From the NCBI RefSeq assembly GCF_008704395.1, contig NZ_CP023695.1:6448001-6512000 (forward strand): a stretch of DNA of 64,000 nt, read 5' to 3'. The position numbers were made by a program, and so were the translations under genes. How positions within the stretch are numbered: the stretch's first letter is position 1; every line of letters starts with the position of its first letter. Shown here piece by piece: positions 16,558-25,290 of this stretch. This DNA comes from Streptomyces alboniger. GTDB lineage: Bacteria > Actinomycetota > Actinomycetes > Streptomycetales > Streptomycetaceae. The notes below the pieces were generated by a model. It had not been told where the DNA came from, did no database searches, and was given only the letters and a program-made list of their open reading frames with translations.

Positions 16558-17799
16558 GTGAGCTCGGGTGGGCGGGAGCTGCCCTCTGGTGACGAGGGTC
16601 ACGAGGGGGGCTCCGCGGACGTACCCGCCGGAGCGGTGTCCCTGGCACGGCCGGTGGAGATGGGATCTCAGATCGGACCGGAACTGGACTGGGGTGCCGA
16701 CGCCTGGCGCGAGGTCCGTACGCGCGCCCAGCGCGCCGGGCGCGCCTACATCTGGCTGAATCTGGTGGAACAGCGGCTGCGCGCGGTCGTGGCCGCTGTT
16801 CTGCGCCCCGTCTACGAACCCGTCCACGCGGACGACTGGGTGGTCGCCGCGGCGGGCCCCGCGGGGCAGGAGTGGGTGCAGCGGGCCGTCGCCGTGCGCG
16901 AAGTGAGCCGGCGCAAGGGCTACTTGCTCGACCCCGCCGACGACAACGTCCTGAGCTTCCTCACGCTGCCCCAGCTGCGCGAGCTGATGGTGCAGCACTG
17001 GCCGTGCTTCGAGCCGTACCTCGACGACCGGCGCGATGTCGAACTGGCCCTGGACGAGCTGGAGGTCACGCGCAACGTCGTCTCGCGCAACCGCGCGCTG
17101 TCCGCGGCGGTCCTGGCGCAGGCTGAGCGCGCCTCCGCCAAGCTCTTGGACATACTCGGCGCGGGTACCGACACGCCTTCCGCGCGCCGCCTTCCGGTGG
17201 ACGCCGTCGAGGACCTGGTCGGCGACCGTTACGCGGACGTGGTGGCGGTGCACCCGGACCGGGTGCGCCTCCTGCGGCAGTTCCCCGCGGAGGACATCTT
17301 CGGCGGGGCCCGCCGCCTCGACGCGATCGGCATCGGCCTCAACCTCCTCGTGCAGAACTTCTCCGGGCGCCGTCTGGTCCGGCTCGCGGAGTCCGGCTGC
17401 CGGGTGCGGCTGCTCTTCCTCAACCCCGCGAGCAGCGCGGTCAAGCGCAGGGAGCGGGAACTGGGCATCAAGAAGGGTGAGTTGAGCCGCTCCGTCGAGA
17501 TGAACATCCTGCACATGCGCCGGGTGCGGGCGCGCCTTCGCGATCCGGGGGCCTTCGAGATCCAGGTCTTCGACGAGACGCCGCGCTTCACCGCGTATCT
17601 GGTCGACGGGGACGGCGCGGACGGCATCGCCGTCGTCCAGTCGTACCTGCGCGGGACCCGCGGCATGGAGGCACCGGTGCTCGTGCTGCGCGGCGGCGGC
17701 CGGGTGGTGAAATCGGGTGATACGGACGAGGGCGGTCTTTTCCCGACATATCGCGAGGAGTTCGAGCTGGCGTGGGCGGACTCGCGCCCGGTGTCCTGA
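16558..17799 (+). CDS. SAV2148-family HEPN-domain protein
   Basis: A 413-residue cytoplasmic protein from a GTG. I recognise the highly conserved Streptomyces family named after SAV2148: ELDWGADAWREVRTRAQRAG, then RAYIWLNLVEQRLRAVVAA, and the block LRQFPAEDIFGGARRLDAIG. The annotated family assigns a HEPN-like helical region. The segment after about residue 245 (AIGIGLNLLVQ, ESGCRVRLLFLNP) looks like a phospholipase D-type fold in which effector proteins sense or act on nucleotides; that part is inference. I do not see a clear HEPN RNase motif (R-x4-6-H). The role is unknown, but the conservation suggests a core Streptomyces function. Confidence 0.85.
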   Translation: MSSGGRELPSGDEGHEGGSADVPAGAVSLARPVEMGSQIGPELDWGADAWREVRTRAQRAGRAYIWLNLVEQRLRAVVAAVLRPVYEPVHADDWVVAAAGPAGQEWVQRAVAVREVSRRKGYLLDPADDNVLSFLTLPQLRELMVQHWPCFEPYLDDRRDVELALDELEVTRNVVSRNRALSAAVLAQAERASAKLLDILGAGTDTPSARRLPVDAVEDLVGDRYADVVAVHPDRVRLLRQFPAEDIFGGARRLDAIGIGLNLLVQNFSGRRLVRLAESGCRVRLLFLNPASSAVKRRERELGIKKGELSRSVEMNILHMRRVRARLRDPGAFEIQVFDETPRFTAYLVDGDGADGIAVVQSYLRGTRGMEAPVLVLRGGGRVVKSGDTDEGGLFPTYREEFELAWADSRPVS

Positions 17800-17923
17800 C
17801 CCCTCCCGCCCCGGCGCTTCGGTGCGCTCGGGCCGGGTAAGCGGAACGCGGACCTCGGATTGTCAGTGGCGCATGCGATCGTGGTGGCCACTGGGGGAAA
17901 GCACGACGAAGAAGGGGGCGGCC

Positions 17924-18646
17924 GTGGGCTGGCACCAGGAGCTGCTGATCGGTTTCGACCTGGAGACGACAGGGACGGATCCGGACGAAGCGCGCATCGT
18001 GACCGCCGCGGTGATAGAGGTCAAAGCGGGTGAGACGCTGGGCCGTCGCACCTGGCTGGCGGATCCGGGAGTTCCGATCCCGGCCGACGCGGTGGCCGTG
18101 CACGGCGTCACGAACGAACGGGCGGCGGCCGAGGGCCGCCCCGCCACCGAGGTGGCGGACGCGCTCGCCGACGTCCTCGTCTCTTACTGGCACTCGGGCG
18201 TCCCGGTCGTCGCGTACAACGCGGTCTTCGACCTCAGCCTGCTCTCCGCCGAGCTGCGGCGGCACGGCCTTGCGTCCCTGAGCGACCGGCTCGGTGGCGC
18301 GGAGCCCGGCCCGGTCATCGATCCGTACACGATCGACCGCTCCGTGGACCGCTACCGCAGGGGCAAGCGGAATCTGGAGGCGGTCTGCACGGAGTACGGC
18401 GTGGTCCTGGAATCCGCCCACGACGCGGCGGCCGACGCCCAGGCCGCGGCCCGCCTCGCCTGCGCGATAGCCGACCGCCACCCCAAGGTCGCCACCCTCG
18501 GCCCGGCGGAGCTCCACCGCCGCCAGATCGAGTGGTACGCGCACTGGGCGGCGGACTTCCAGACCTTCCTCAGGAAGAAGGGGAACGAGGACGCGGTAGT
18601 GGACGGAGTGTGGCCCTTCAAGGAGCCCGCGTCTCCGGTGAGCTGA
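17924..18646 (+). CDS. DnaQ-like 3'-5' exonuclease
   Basis: A 240-residue DEDDh exonuclease related to the DNA polymerase III epsilon subunit. Exo I is FDLETTG (D12, E14); the later blocks are VAYNAVFDLSLL (Asp) and ESAHDAAADAQAA (His and Asp), so all catalytic residues are present. The GTG at 17924 follows GAAGGGGG at good spacing and starts just before the first strand; the frame continues upstream without homology. It probably trims DNA in repair rather than acting as the replicative proofreader. It converges on the APH-like gene with 15 bases between stops. Confidence 0.92.
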   Translation: MGWHQELLIGFDLETTGTDPDEARIVTAAVIEVKAGETLGRRTWLADPGVPIPADAVAVHGVTNERAAAEGRPATEVADALADVLVSYWHSGVPVVAYNAVFDLSLLSAELRRHGLASLSDRLGGAEPGPVIDPYTIDRSVDRYRRGKRNLEAVCTEYGVVLESAHDAAADAQAAARLACAIADRHPKVATLGPAELHRRQIEWYAHWAADFQTFLRKKGNEDAVVDGVWPFKEPASPVS

Positions 18647-18661
18647 GTCAGGGCGACGGAG

Positions 18662-19525
18662 TCAGAAGGGGTACCAGCGGACGGCCGTGTCGCGCTCGCG
18701 CAGGGACGAGACCCGGCGTCGGAACTCGGCGAGGGCCTTCGGGTTGGCGGGAGCGTGCTGCGCGACCCACGCGCAGCTGGCCGTCTCACGGGCGCCCCGC
18801 AGCACCGCGCATCCCTCCCACTCCCGCACGTCCCACCCGTAGACCGAGACGAACCCGTCGTACGCCTCGGGCGAGAGTCCGTACCGGTCGCGGGAGAGCG
18901 CCATGACGACCAGATCGTGCTCCCGCAGGTCGGAGGAGAAGGTCTCCAGGTCCACGAGGACGGGGCCGTCCGGTCCCACCAGGACGTTGCGCGGCAGCGC
19001 GTCGCCGTGGATCGGTCCCGGCGGCAGGTGCGGGGTGAGCGCGGCGGCCGCCGAGGCGAATCCGTCCCTGCGCTCGCGCAGATAGTCCGCGTCGGCCGGA
19101 TCGATGGCGTCACCCGCGAGCCGCAGCCAGCGCTCGACACCGCCGAGCAGTTCACGGCGCGGCAGTTCGAAGGAGGGGGAGGGCAGTTCGTGTACGAGAC
19201 GGATCAGCGCGGCGAGATCACGGGGCTCGGCGGGGCGCACGGCTGCCGGGAGCCGGTGCCAGAGCGTCACCGCGTGGCCGTCCACGACCCGGGGTTCGGC
19301 CTCCACGGCTCGTACGGCGGGGACGCCCGCCTGTTCGAGCCACCGGGCGACGCCCAGTTCGCGCCGCGCCCGGTCGAGGAGTCCGGGGGCGTCGCGGCCG
19401 ACCTTGACGACCAGGTCGCCGACGCCGAACACCGCGTTCTCGCCGAGGGCGAGCAGCCGGGCCCCGCTCACCGGAACCGAAAGTTCCGCCGCGTCCAGTA
19501 CGTCCCGCGCCCGTGCCTCGTCCAT
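18662..19525 (-). CDS. Aminoglycoside phosphotransferase (APH)-family kinase
   Basis: A 287-residue small-molecule kinase of the APH/choline kinase superfamily. The catalytic loop PIHGDALPRNVLV and the metal-binding segment VLVDLETF are intact, with the ATP-lobe Lys in DLVVKVGRD. The family includes antibiotic kinases and many metabolic kinases, and no resistance function can be inferred here. The ATG at 19525 has a GGGAGG ribosome site; an in-frame extension to 19585 lacks homology. It is divergent from the ABC importer operon. Confidence 0.88.
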   Translation of the reverse strand: MDEARARDVLDAAELSVPVSGARLLALGENAVFGVGDLVVKVGRDAPGLLDRARRELGVARWLEQAGVPAVRAVEAEPRVVDGHAVTLWHRLPAAVRPAEPRDLAALIRLVHELPSPSFELPRRELLGGVERWLRLAGDAIDPADADYLRERRDGFASAAAALTPHLPPGPIHGDALPRNVLVGPDGPVLVDLETFSSDLREHDLVVMALSRDRYGLSPEAYDGFVSVYGWDVREWEGCAVLRGARETASCAWVAQHAPANPKALAEFRRRVSSLRERDTAVRWYPF

Positions 19526-19610
19526 CCCGTGCCTCCCGCACCCGTTGCCCCGTTCGCCCGACAGTCTCGCATTCGCACAGGCCAACAGGCGTGCGCGGGC
19601 TGCGCAGCTG

Positions 19611-19624
19611 CTTGACGTATCAAG
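19611..19624. promoter_or_regulatory. Possible LacI-type operator upstream of the sugar ABC operon
   Basis: The inverted repeat CTTGA-CGTA-TCAAG lies 73 bases before the first permease. It overlaps a possible -35 (TTGACG at 19612-19617) with a weak -10 CACGAT 17 bases later. LacI-type sites of this shape often control Streptomyces sugar importers, but no LacI gene is adjacent. A second repeat, GGCCGCC-AG-GGCGGCC, lies at 19647-19662. Confidence 0.35.
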
Positions 19625-19696
19625 ATCACATCAGCACGATGACGGGGGCCGCCAGGGCGGCCAGACCCGTATGAGCCGCCCGAAGGAGCCGATTCC

Positions 19697-20620
19697 GTGA
19701 CATTGGCGACCGCGACGAAGCGGTCAGCGAGAGGCGCGCCGAACCGCGGAGGCGCGGACCACGGTGCGTGGTTCCTCGTGCTGCCCGCGCTGATCCCGAT
19801 TCTCGTCCTCAGCGTCGGCCCCCTCCTCTACGGCATCGCGCTGGCCTTCACCGACTCCCAGTCGGGCCGCACCGAGCCCACGCAGTGGATCGGCGCCCTC
19901 AACTTCCAGGACCTGCTGCACGACACGCTCTTCTGGGACTCGTTCCGGATCGGCCTCCTCTGGGCGTTCGGCGTCACCGTGCCGCAGTTCCTGCTCGCGC
20001 TCGGCCTCGCGCTGCTGCTCAACCAGAACCTGCGCTTCCGCTGGCTGGCGCGGGCGCTCGCGATCATTCCCTGGGCGATGCCCGAGGTGGTCGTCGGCAT
20101 CATGTGGCGCCTCGTCTACCACCCGGACGCGGGCGTGCTCAACGAAACGCTCTCCACCTTCGGCCTCGGCGAGGGCAAGGACTGGCTGACCGGCACGGCC
20201 ACCGCGCTCTTCGCCGTGATCGCCGTCGGCGTCTGGGCGGGCATGCCGCAGACCACCGTCGCCCTGCTCGCCGGGTTGCAGAACACCCCGCGCGAGCTGC
20301 ACGAAGCGGCCGCGATGGACGGCGCGGGCGCCTGGCGGCGCTTTCGGACCGTCACCTGGCCCGCCATCAAGCCGATCGCCCTCGCCATCACGGCGCTCAA
20401 CTTCATCTGGAACTTCAACTCCTTCGCCCTCGTCTACGTCCTCACCCAGGGCGGCCCCGGCGGCCGCACCCGCCTGCCCATGCTCTTCGCCTACGAACAG
20501 GCGTTCCGCTACGGTCAGTTCGGCTACGCCGCGGCCATGGGCTGTGTGATGGTCGCCGTGATCTCCGTGCTCCTCGCCGTCTACCTCGTGGGCCGCCTGA
20601 AGGGGGGCGACGAGGCATGA
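19697..20620 (+). CDS. Sugar ABC transporter permease, MalF type
   Basis: A 307-residue inner-membrane permease with six predicted helices. The cytoplasmic ATPase-docking (EAA) loop reads ELHEAAAMDGAGAWRRF. It belongs to the carbohydrate uptake 1 family. The GTG start follows AAGGAG at 9 bases. It is the first gene of a three-gene operon; its stop overlaps the next gene's ATG (ATGA). No ATPase gene is in the operon, so it probably uses a shared one encoded elsewhere (MsiK in Streptomyces). Confidence 0.93.
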   Translation: MTLATATKRSARGAPNRGGADHGAWFLVLPALIPILVLSVGPLLYGIALAFTDSQSGRTEPTQWIGALNFQDLLHDTLFWDSFRIGLLWAFGVTVPQFLLALGLALLLNQNLRFRWLARALAIIPWAMPEVVVGIMWRLVYHPDAGVLNETLSTFGLGEGKDWLTGTATALFAVIAVGVWAGMPQTTVALLAGLQNTPRELHEAAAMDGAGAWRRFRTVTWPAIKPIALAITALNFIWNFNSFALVYVLTQGGPGGRTRLPMLFAYEQAFRYGQFGYAAAMGCVMVAVISVLLAVYLVGRLKGGDEA

Positions 20621-21453
20621 TGCGTACGAAGAAGTCCACGCGCGCCGCGCAGTACGTGGCGCTCGCCGCCTACCTCGTCTTCCTCGCCTTCCCGTTCCTC
20701 TGGCTGATCTCCACGGCCTTCAAGCCCGCGCGGGAGCTGGGCAGCCTCGACCCCACCTGGATCCCGAAGGACCCGACCCTGGAGAACTTCCGGCAGGCCT
20801 TCGACGAACAGCCGCTCCTCCAGGCCGCCGGCAACTCCTTGGTCGCCGCGGTCAGCGCGGCCCTGATCGCGGTCGTCATCGCGACACCGATGGCGTACGT
20901 CATGGCCAGGCACCGCACGCGTCTGGCGAAGGCGGCCACCGGCTGGGTGGTGGTCAGCCAGGCGTTCCCGTTCGTCCTGATCATCATTCCGCTCTTCCTG
21001 ATCCTGAAGAACCTCCACCTGATCAACTCGCTGCTCGGACTGATCATGGTGTACGTGGTGTGGTCGCTGCCCTTCGCGCTGTGGATGCTCGTCGGATACG
21101 TCCGCGCGGTGCCGGCCGAGCTGGAGGAGGCGGCCGCGGTGGACGGCGCGAGCAGGGTGCGGACGTTCGTCTCGGTCGTCGCGCCGCTGCTCGCACCCGG
21201 CATCGTGGCCACGGCGATGTTCGCCTTCATCACCGCGTGGAACGAGTTCTTCTTCGCGCTCGTCCTGCTCAAGACCCCGGAGAAGCAGACGTTGCCGGTC
21301 ATCCTCAACCGCTTCATCGGCGCGGAGGGCGTCGCGGACCTCGGCCCCCTCGCAGCAGCGGCGTTCCTCGCGACCATCCCCTCGCTCGTCATCTTCGCGA
21401 TCATCCAGAAGCGGATCACGGGCGGCATGCTGGCGGGGGCGGTGAAGGCCTGA
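20617..21453 (+). CDS. Sugar ABC transporter permease, MalG type
   Basis: A 278-residue partner permease with six helices and the EAA loop ELEEAAAVDGASRVRTF near the C-terminal third. The N-terminus (AYLVFLAFPFLWLISTAFK) is typical of MalG-type subunits. The chosen ATG at 20617 overlaps the upstream stop by 4 bases; an adjacent in-frame ATG at 20620 is equally possible. The stop overlaps the start of the binding-protein gene, so the three products are translationally coupled. Confidence 0.93.
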   Translation: MMRTKKSTRAAQYVALAAYLVFLAFPFLWLISTAFKPARELGSLDPTWIPKDPTLENFRQAFDEQPLLQAAGNSLVAAVSAALIAVVIATPMAYVMARHRTRLAKAATGWVVVSQAFPFVLIIIPLFLILKNLHLINSLLGLIMVYVVWSLPFALWMLVGYVRAVPAELEEAAAVDGASRVRTFVSVVAPLLAPGIVATAMFAFITAWNEFFFALVLLKTPEKQTLPVILNRFIGAEGVADLGPLAAAAFLATIPSLVIFAIIQKRITGGMLAGAVKA

Positions 21454-22748
21454 TGCGTACCGCACCGCGTCTGCTGACCGCCGCGGCCACCGCGCTCGCC
21501 CTGCTGCTCACCGGATGCAGCGGCGACTCCGGCGACGACGACGGGAAGATCACGCTCCAGTTCCAGTCCCTGGCCTGGCAGAAGGAGTCCGTCGACGCCA
21601 ACAAGGCGCTCGTCGAGGAGTGGAACGCCACCCACCCCGACGTCAAGGTCGAGTACGTCCAGGGAAGCTGGGACAGCGTCCACGACCAGCTGCTCACCTC
21701 CTTCGAGGGCGGCGAGGCGCCCGACATCATCCACGACGCCTCGGACGACCTCGCCGACTTCGCCTACGGCGGCTACCTCGCGGACCTCGGCGAGCTGCTC
21801 CCCGACCGTCTGAAGTCCGACATCCCGAAGCGCAGCTGGCAGACGACGACGTTCGGCGGCAAGGTCTACGGCGTGCCGTTCCTCCAGGAGCCGCGTGTAC
21901 TGATCGCCAACGCGAAGTGGCTGAAGAAGTCGGGCGTCCGGATCCCCACCCCCGAGAAGCCGTGGAGCTGGGAGGAGTTCAGGGACGTCAGCGAGGAACT
22001 CGGCGACGGCGAGGACGGCAAGTATGGCGTCGCCTGGCCGTTGAAGGAGCCGGTCTCCGCGACGCTCAACCTCTCGCTGTCGACGGGCGGCCAGATGTTC
22101 CACCGCGGTGCGGACGGCAAGGTCGACGTCCGCTTCGGCGAGGCCGACGAGATCATGCCCCGCACGGTCCACGACCAGGTCAACGACGACAAGAGCGCCA
22201 GCGGTACGACGCTCGGCATGGGCGGGTCCGACACGCTGCCCGGCTTCTTCGGCGGGAAGTACGCGATGGTCCCGCTCGGCTTCTCCTACCGCCAGCAGAT
22301 CGTCCAGCAGGCCCCCAAGGGCTTCGACTGGCAGGTGCTTCCCGCGCCCGCCGGGTCCGAGGGGCTCGCACAGGGCGTCAGCCCGCAGACCCTGTCCGTC
22401 GCCGAGGACAGCCCGCACAAGAAGGAAGCGGCCGAGTTCATCGACTTCTTCCTCCAGCCGGACAACATGGTGAAGCTGGCGCGCGGCGACTGGATGCTGC
22501 CGACCGGCAAGGAGGCGCTGAAAGACCCCGCGCTGCGCACCGGGAAGCACGACTGGGCGGCGGGCACGGCCCTCGCCGAGGATCTGCGCTCGGCGCCCGC
22601 CCAGTCGGTGCGGGGCTATCCGGAGTGGAAGGACAAGGTCGCCACCCCGGCGTTCCAGGAGTACTACAGCGGGGCGATCGACCTGGACGAGCTGCGCGAA
22701 CGCCTGGTGGAGGACGGCAATCTGGTCCTGGCGAGATATCAGCGCTAG
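21453..22748 (+). CDS. Sugar ABC transporter substrate-binding lipoprotein
   Basis: A 431-residue extracellular solute-binding protein of the MalE-type family. The lipoprotein signal peptide ends in ALLLTGCSG, so Cys22 would be lipidated and the protein held on the outer face of the membrane. The body has the expected layout (ALVEEWNATHPDVKVEYV, EGGEAPDIIHDASDD, GVPFLQEPRVLIAN). It overlaps the upstream permease stop (ATGA). Gene order permease-permease-binding protein is the reverse of the common order. The ligand is unknown; a di- or oligosaccharide is likely. Confidence 0.92.
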   Translation: MRTAPRLLTAAATALALLLTGCSGDSGDDDGKITLQFQSLAWQKESVDANKALVEEWNATHPDVKVEYVQGSWDSVHDQLLTSFEGGEAPDIIHDASDDLADFAYGGYLADLGELLPDRLKSDIPKRSWQTTTFGGKVYGVPFLQEPRVLIANAKWLKKSGVRIPTPEKPWSWEEFRDVSEELGDGEDGKYGVAWPLKEPVSATLNLSLSTGGQMFHRGADGKVDVRFGEADEIMPRTVHDQVNDDKSASGTTLGMGGSDTLPGFFGGKYAMVPLGFSYRQQIVQQAPKGFDWQVLPAPAGSEGLAQGVSPQTLSVAEDSPHKKEAAEFIDFFLQPDNMVKLARGDWMLPTGKEALKDPALRTGKHDWAAGTALAEDLRSAPAQSVRGYPEWKDKVATPAFQEYYSGAIDLDELRERLVEDGNLVLARYQR

Positions 22749-22773
22749 GGAGGCGGCCGTCGGCGGCGCGGTC

Positions 22774-24135
22774 TCAGTCGGCGTCCGGCTTCTCCGCCGA
22801 GAAGAGCCAGGTGTCGAACAGCTCAGTGAGGTCCTGCCCCGACTTCTTCTCGCACAGCGCGATGAACTGCTCGGTGTCGGCGTTCCCGTGCCGGTGCTCA
22901 CGCGTCCAGGTGCGCAGGATGCCGAAGAAGGTGCGGTCGCCCACGGTCTCGCGCAGCTGGTGCAGCGTCATGGCGCCCCTGCCGTACACCGGCCTGTCGG
23001 AGACCCGGGCGGCGCTCGGCAGGTCGGCGGCCGGGAAGTCCCAGATGCCGTCGCTCTCCGAATGCGTGCCGTCGTAGAAGGAGTCGAAGGTGCGCTGGGC
23101 GCTGCGGTGTCCGTGCTCCTCGTCCCACAGCCACTCGGCGTAGGTGGCGAAACCCTCGTTCAGCCACATGTCCTGCCAGGCGCGGGGCGTGACGGAGTTG
23201 CCGAACCACTGGTGTGCCAGTTCGTGGACGACCAGGCGAGTGTCGGGTGCCTCCTGGAAGTACGGCCTGGTCTGCGTCTCCAGGGCGTAGCCGAGGTCGG
23301 GGAGGTGGTCGACGACGGCGCCGGTCGAGGAGAAGGGGTAGGGGCCGAAGCGGTCACTGGCCCAGTCGACGACCTCGGGCACCAGGTCGTGGACGTCGAC
23401 GGGCCCGTCCGCCTCATCGGGGTCGACGGCCGTGTAGACGGGCAGGCCGTCGTCCGTCGTAGTGGTGGAGACGTCGAAGACGCCGGTGACGACGCTCGCG
23501 ACGTAGCTCGCCGTGGGCTCGGGGTTGTGCCAGCGGAAGGTGGTGCGCTTGCCGCGCTGCCGCGTCTCGCGCAGTGTTCCGTTGCTGACCGCGGTGTAGT
23601 CGGACGGCACGGTGACGTCGATGTCGTACGTCGCCTTGTCGGACGGGTGGTGGTTGCCGGGGAACCAGGTCATGGAGCCGGTGGGTTCGCCCAGCGCTGC
23701 CACGCCGTCGTCCGTCTCGATCCAGCCCTCGTTGCCGCCGTCGCTCGCCGTGAGCATCCGGGGCGTCCCGTCGTACCGGACGGTGGTCCGGAAGGTCTCG
23801 CCCTTGCGGATGGGCCGGGCGGGGGCGAGCGTCAGCTTGTTCTTCTTCCTGCTGAAGCGGGCGTCGGAGCCGTCGACGGCGGCGTGGCGCACGCGCAGGC
23901 CCGCGAGGTCCAGGCTGAAGCGGGACAGGTCCTGCGTCGCCCGCGCGGTGATCACGGCGGTGCCTTCGAGGGCGTTGTCGTCGGGGACGTAGTCCAGTTC
24001 CAGGGCGTAGTGGGCGACGTCGTAACCGCCGTTGCCGAGGGCGGGGAACAGGTGGTCGTCGACGCCGGTGGCACCGGCGCGCGGCGTCCCGTCGGCGCGG
24101 TCCGACGTCGACGAGGTCGTGCAGGCGGTCGTCAC
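22774..24135 (-). CDS. M1-family aminopeptidase lipoprotein
   Basis: A gluzincin aminopeptidase with the complete zinc site HELAHQWFGNS plus WLNEGFATYAEW (zinc ligand Glu). The substrate-binding GAMEN loop is not obvious. The length of about 450 residues fits the short secreted M1 proteins of Streptomyces. The coordinates use the first conventional start, GTG 24135 (MTTACTTSS). However, upstream codons in the same frame encode RPRRSAVLLAALFLTVTTAC, a full lipoprotein signal peptide. The only start-like position in front of it is ATC at 24183, six bases after CAGGAG. The true start may therefore be ATC 24183 (see findings). It is co-directional with the upstream lipoprotein gene. Confidence 0.88.
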   Translation of the reverse strand: MTTACTTSSTSDRADGTPRAGATGVDDHLFPALGNGGYDVAHYALELDYVPDDNALEGTAVITARATQDLSRFSLDLAGLRVRHAAVDGSDARFSRKKNKLTLAPARPIRKGETFRTTVRYDGTPRMLTASDGGNEGWIETDDGVAALGEPTGSMTWFPGNHHPSDKATYDIDVTVPSDYTAVSNGTLRETRQRGKRTTFRWHNPEPTASYVASVVTGVFDVSTTTTDDGLPVYTAVDPDEADGPVDVHDLVPEVVDWASDRFGPYPFSSTGAVVDHLPDLGYALETQTRPYFQEAPDTRLVVHELAHQWFGNSVTPRAWQDMWLNEGFATYAEWLWDEEHGHRSAQRTFDSFYDGTHSESDGIWDFPAADLPSAARVSDRPVYGRGAMTLHQLRETVGDRTFFGILRTWTREHRHGNADTEQFIALCEKKSGQDLTELFDTWLFSAEKPDAD

Positions 24136-24226
24136 CGTGAGGAACAGGGCGGCCAGGAGGACGGCGGAGCGGCGGGGGCGGATGGGGAACTCCTGACGGG
24201 GGCGGGGCGCGGGCGGACGGGCGCGG

Positions 24227-24661
24227 TCACAGGCGGCTGTGGGCGAGGCGGTTCCCGTGTACGTCGAGCAGGACGAGGTCTCTCGCGGTGCCGTCGCCGT
24301 CGTCGCCGTCCCACCAGGTACGGAAGAGGCCCCCGAGTTCCTTGGCGGTGGCCGTCCTCGCGGAGAGGTCGGTCCTCATTTCGACGTCGTAGTCGTCCGC
24401 CTCGCGGGTGTCGGTGAGTTCGACCGTCGTCAGGGCCTGCGCGTGGCGGGCGGTGCGGGACTCGCCGGAGTCGCGAGCCCAGGAGCGGAACCGCTCCAGG
24501 AGGCGGTGATCGGACTCCTGTACGGCGTCGTGCGGGGCCTGCGCGCCGCCCGTGCTCTTGGCGCCGCACGCCGACAGGGCGAGGCAGAGGGCCGCCGCGC
24601 ACGCGAGCGCTGCGGGGCGGCGCGATGGGCGGCCGCTGGTTCCCGCGTGCACGTGGTTCAT
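24227..24661 (-). CDS. Small lipoprotein of unknown function
   Basis: A 144-residue protein with a lipoprotein signal peptide (basic start, then AALACAAALCLALSAC; Cys32). The mature part is acidic and soluble-looking, ending RDLVLLDVHGNRLAHSRL. I do not recognise a family. It lies 43 bases upstream of the apparent ATC start of the M1 peptidase on the same strand, so the two probably form an operon and reach the same cell-surface location. Confidence 0.7.
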   Translation of the reverse strand: MNHVHAGTSGRPSRRPAALACAAALCLALSACGAKSTGGAQAPHDAVQESDHRLLERFRSWARDSGESRTARHAQALTTVELTDTREADDYDVEMRTDLSARTATAKELGGLFRTWWDGDDGDGTARDLVLLDVHGNRLAHSRL

Positions 24662-24745
24662 GAGGTGGTCTTCCGGCCGCTCGTAGGTTGTCGCGGTTAT
24701 CTGGGTTGCCTGCTCGTTCGCCAGGTAAGAGGGGCAGAGGCCCCG

Positions 24746-24902
24746 TCAGGTTCCGCCGCGCCCCGTGCCTCGTGCCGGGGTGTCCAGGTGTGAGTCCAGC
24801 ACCCTGAGCGCCTCGTCGGGAGAACGCTGTCCGAGGGCGACGTCGAGCCCGAGGCTCGTGGCCAGATTCAGCAGAGGTCCGCGTCGATCCGGGCGTAGCC
24901 CG
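24746..24902 (-). pseudogene. Remnant of an unidentified gene, 3' part, frameshifted
   Basis: Reading leftward, one frame gives GYARIDADL and stops. Shifting one base at about 24873-24878 continues smoothly as LNLATSLGLDVALGQRSPDE and on to a stop at 24746. The join of two coding-quality segments across a single-base change suggests a decayed gene. I do not recognise the family. No start could be found. Confidence 0.4.
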
Positions 24903-24920
24903 CTGCGGAGTGCCCCGTTT

Positions 24921-25004
24921 CTACCGGGCCCCGGCGATGAGTCCCGCGGTGAAGTCCAGGAGTTCGCCGCTGCCGGGGGCCAGGCGCAGGCTCTTGGGTG
25001 TGAT
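24921..25004 (-). pseudogene. C-terminal remnant of a second unidentified gene
   Basis: A 27-codon stretch (ITPKSLRLAPGSGELLDF and onward, ending AGLIAGAR then TAG) has coding-like composition and the look of an enzyme C-terminus, but there is no start upstream. It lies directly before the GYARIDADL remnant on the same strand. No family was identified. Confidence 0.35.
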
Positions 25005-25024
25005 CCGAGTGGGGTCCTGCCGTT

Positions 25025-25217
25025 GCCCCTGACGGTCAATCAGAGCGCTTACTGGTGGCCGGTGTTCGCCGGTCTGGTCGTGACCGGCGTCGGTCAGGGT
25101 CTGGCCTTCCCGGCGCTCACGGTACTGGGCCTGCGGGGTGTCCCGCAGGCCCAGCAGGGCGCGGCCTCCGCGGTGACCGCCACCGCGACCGTGCCGCAGG
25201 GCGGGATCACGCCGTGA
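25025..25217 (+). pseudogene. MFS transporter fragment
   Basis: The plus-strand frame reads YWWPVFAGLVVTGVGQGLAF, then PALTVLGLRGVPQAQQGAAS, then AVTATA. This resembles the late transmembrane helices of drug-efflux MFS proteins (a helix followed by the G-V-x-x-x-x-x-G-A-A-S loop). There is no start or N-terminal portion, and the frame ends at a stop after PQGGITP. It is a truncated remnant in a decayed interval. Confidence 0.5.
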
Positions 25218-25290
25218 CCGTGCCGTACGCCGGGGTCATCGCAGCCATGCGGCACGGCGAAGCCACCGCCACCCCGCCCCCCCGGCGGGA

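Noticed and set aside
16558..17799. HEPN toxin of a toxin-antitoxin pair
   Set aside because: No RNase motif seen and no small antitoxin gene adjacent; it is a conserved Streptomyces family.
18662..19525. Aminoglycoside resistance gene
   Set aside because: The kinase motifs are general to the APH superfamily and nothing in the context points to a drug target.
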